The notes beneath the pieces were generated by a model, which was not told the origin of the DNA, ran no database searches, and saw nothing but the letters and a program-made list of their open reading frames with translations. 6,303 nt of DNA from Parvularculaceae bacterium UBA4496 (GTDB lineage: Bacteria > Pseudomonadota > Alphaproteobacteria > Caulobacterales > Parvularculaceae), in assembly GCA_002388885.1 (NCBI GenBank), contig DGNI01000036.1:672-6974 (forward strand), given 5' to 3'. Positions within the stretch are counted from its first letter, which is position 1. Each line of letters opens with the position of its first letter. A program made the translations under genes and the position numbers. Of the stretch, positions 5,448 to 6,303 are shown piece after piece.

Positions 5448-5463
5448 ACACTATATTCACGAT
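5448..5463. promoter_or_regulatory. Possible NrdR box overlapping the nrdJ -10
   Basis: ACACTATATTCACGAT matches the first ten positions of the NrdR consensus ACACWAYATWTWGTGT and 12 of 16 overall; the right half is degraded. NrdR is the ATP/dATP-sensing repressor of bacterial ribonucleotide reductase genes. The site lies 44-59 bases upstream of the nrdJ ATG and overlaps TATATT (5452-5457), which matches 5 of 6 positions of a sigma-70 -10 element. That position would suit repression. No good -35 is seen at the expected spacing. Confidence 0.35.
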
Positions 5464-5494
5464 TGGATATCCGAATCAGGCCAGATGGCCTGTT

Positions 5495-5498
5495 GGAG
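5495..5498 (+). promoter_or_regulatory. nrdJ ribosome binding site
   Basis: GGAG lies eight bases before the ATG at 5507 and supports this start for nrdJ. Confidence 0.65.
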
Positions 5499-5506
5499 CG
5501 AATCGC

Positions 5507-6303
5507 ATGCGCATTGAACGCCGATTTACGGAAGAGACCGGCGCGCCCTATGGCGTGATCGTATTTCGGCGCGCCGATTCCGAAATCCGTTCGATCACCG
5601 GCGAGATCATTTTCGAAACCCGCGACCTCGAAGTTCCAAAAAACTGGAGCCAGACCGCGGTCGATATTCTCGCCCAAAAATATTTGCGCAAGGCGGGCGT
5701 TCCGGCTGCAACGAAGAAAGTCGCCGAGAAAGGCGTGCCGGCGTTCCTGCAGCGCTCCATGCCGGACATCAAGGCGCTCGCTAAACTGCCCGCCGACAAA
5801 CGCTACGGACCGGAAACATCCGCCAAACAGGTGTTCGACCGCATGGCCGGCGCCTGGACCTATTGGGGATGGAAAGGCGGCTATTTCGACGGTGAAGAGT
5901 CGGCGCAGATTTACATGGACGAGATGCGCGCCATGCTGGCCATGCAGATGGCGGCGCCGAACTCTCCGCAATGGTTCAACACCGGATTGCATTGGGCGTA
6001 TGGCATCGACGCTGTCGGCCAGGGACATTTTTATGTGGACCATGCAACGGGCCGTCTGACGGAATCCGAAAGCACCTACGAACGCCCGCAGCCGCACGCC
6101 TGTTTCATCCAGTCCGTGGAAGACAGCCTGACCGGCGACGGCGGCGTGATGGATTTGTGGAAGCGCGAGGCGCTGCTGTTCAAATACGGCTCCGGTTCCG
6201 GCACCAATTTTTCGAACATTCGAGGGCAGGACGAGCCCTTGTCGAGCGGCGGCAAAAGTTCCGGGCTTTTGAGTTTCCTCAAGGTCGGCGACGCGGCGGC
6301 GGG
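5507..6303 (+). CDS. nrdJ: Vitamin B12-dependent (class II) ribonucleotide reductase, 5' part
   Basis: Adenosylcobalamin-dependent reductase that converts ribonucleotides to deoxyribonucleotides for DNA synthesis, active with or without oxygen. The frame is open from ATG 5507 to the window end, giving 265 complete codons; full-length alphaproteobacterial proteins of this type are much longer (over 1,000 residues). The N-terminus MRIERRFTEETGAPYG, EVPKNWSQTAVDILAQKYLR (42-61) and YGPETSAKQVFDRMAGAWTY (100-119) are typical of the alphaproteobacterial form. NSPQWFNTGLHWAYGID (152-168) and QPHACFIQSVEDSL (195-208) follow. Cys199 is the expected first cysteine of the substrate-reducing pair. LFKYGSGSGTNFSNIRG (224-240) and GKSSGLLSFLKVGDAAA (249-265) continue the catalytic barrel. 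The radical-site cysteine and the second redox cysteine lie beyond the window. GGAG at 5495-5498 supports the start. It is divergent from the NDUFA12 family operon. Confidence 0.96.
   Translation, partial: MRIERRFTEETGAPYGVIVFRRADSEIRSITGEIIFETRDLEVPKNWSQTAVDILAQKYLRKAGVPAATKKVAEKGVPAFLQRSMPDIKALAKLPADKRYGPETSAKQVFDRMAGAWTYWGWKGGYFDGEESAQIYMDEMRAMLAMQMAAPNSPQWFNTGLHWAYGIDAVGQGHFYVDHATGRLTESESTYERPQPHACFIQSVEDSLTGDGGVMDLWKREALLFKYGSGSGTNFSNIRGQDEPLSSGGKSSGLLSFLKVGDAAA

Larger units (their letters stand above)
5283..5506. promoter_or_regulatory. Divergent regulatory region, NDUFA12 family gene / nrdJ
   Basis: These 224 bases separate two divergent starts and must hold promoters for the minus-strand operon and for nrdJ. 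Contents: a GC-rich inverted repeat (5318-5324 with 5337-5343), an octamer GATTTTAC repeated at 5388 and 5399, two NrdR-box-like sites (5416-5431 and 5448-5463), a -10-like TATATT at 5452-5457, a perfect palindrome GGATATCC at 5464-5471 or so, and the nrdJ ribosome binding site. I looked for conserved B12-box elements of a cobalamin riboswitch and saw none. No protein-coding frame in the gap looks real. Confidence 0.6.

Noticed and set aside
5283..5506. Cobalamin riboswitch before B12-dependent nrdJ
   Set aside because: I see no conserved B12-box sequence, and the gap has no room for a typical full riboswitch alongside the other elements. A covariance-model search would settle it.
5282..6097. 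Minus-strand frame of 271 codons opposite nrdJ
   Set aside because: It lies antisense to a clearly recognisable NrdJ, and its translation matches nothing I know.

Overview
The window looks like a chromosomal housekeeping region of an alphaproteobacterium of moderately high GC. The evidence is the protein families together: an alphaproteobacterial-type B12-dependent ribonucleotide reductase (NrdJ), an NDUFA12-type complex I accessory subunit, a DUF2155 protein, and the aroQ-accB-accC-aat neighbourhood that I recall as common in this class. I see no mobile element, tRNA, rRNA or CRISPR array. The finer taxonomy cannot be settled from this sequence.

Layout, left to right. Positions 1-48 (minus) hold the first 16 codons of a small gene whose N-terminus resembles the sulfur carrier ThiS. 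A 108-base divergent gap follows, then the plus-strand run aroQ (157-615), accB (651-1121) and accC (1152-2495). These encode type II 3-dehydroquinate dehydratase and the biotin carrier and biotin carboxylase subunits of acetyl-CoA carboxylase. A minus-strand gene for an acidic protein I do not recognise (2498-2932) ends two bases past accC. It is divergent from aat (about 3037-3711, leucyl/phenylalanyl-tRNA-protein transferase). The 3' end of aat overlaps the 3' end of a minus-strand operon, which reads from right to left: an NDUFA12 family gene (4872-5282), an mlaD-like MCE gene (4339-4836) and a secreted DUF2155 gene (3663-4337). A 224-base divergent gap then leads to nrdJ (5507 to past the end, plus), of which 265 codons are present.

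Functionally, aroQ feeds the shikimate pathway and accBC supply half of acetyl-CoA carboxylase. aat is part of N-end-rule degradation. The minus-strand operon combines an inner-membrane respiratory accessory factor with two envelope proteins. nrdJ makes deoxyribonucleotides.

I found no clearly new multi-gene system. The points most worth a second look are the acidic orphan gene between accC and aat, the roughly 60-residue acidic insertion inside the DUF2155 core, the 49-base tail-to-tail overlap that appears to give Aat extra C-terminal residues, and the nrdJ upstream region. That region has two degenerate NrdR-box-like sites 32 bases apart and a separate octamer repeated at an 11-base interval.
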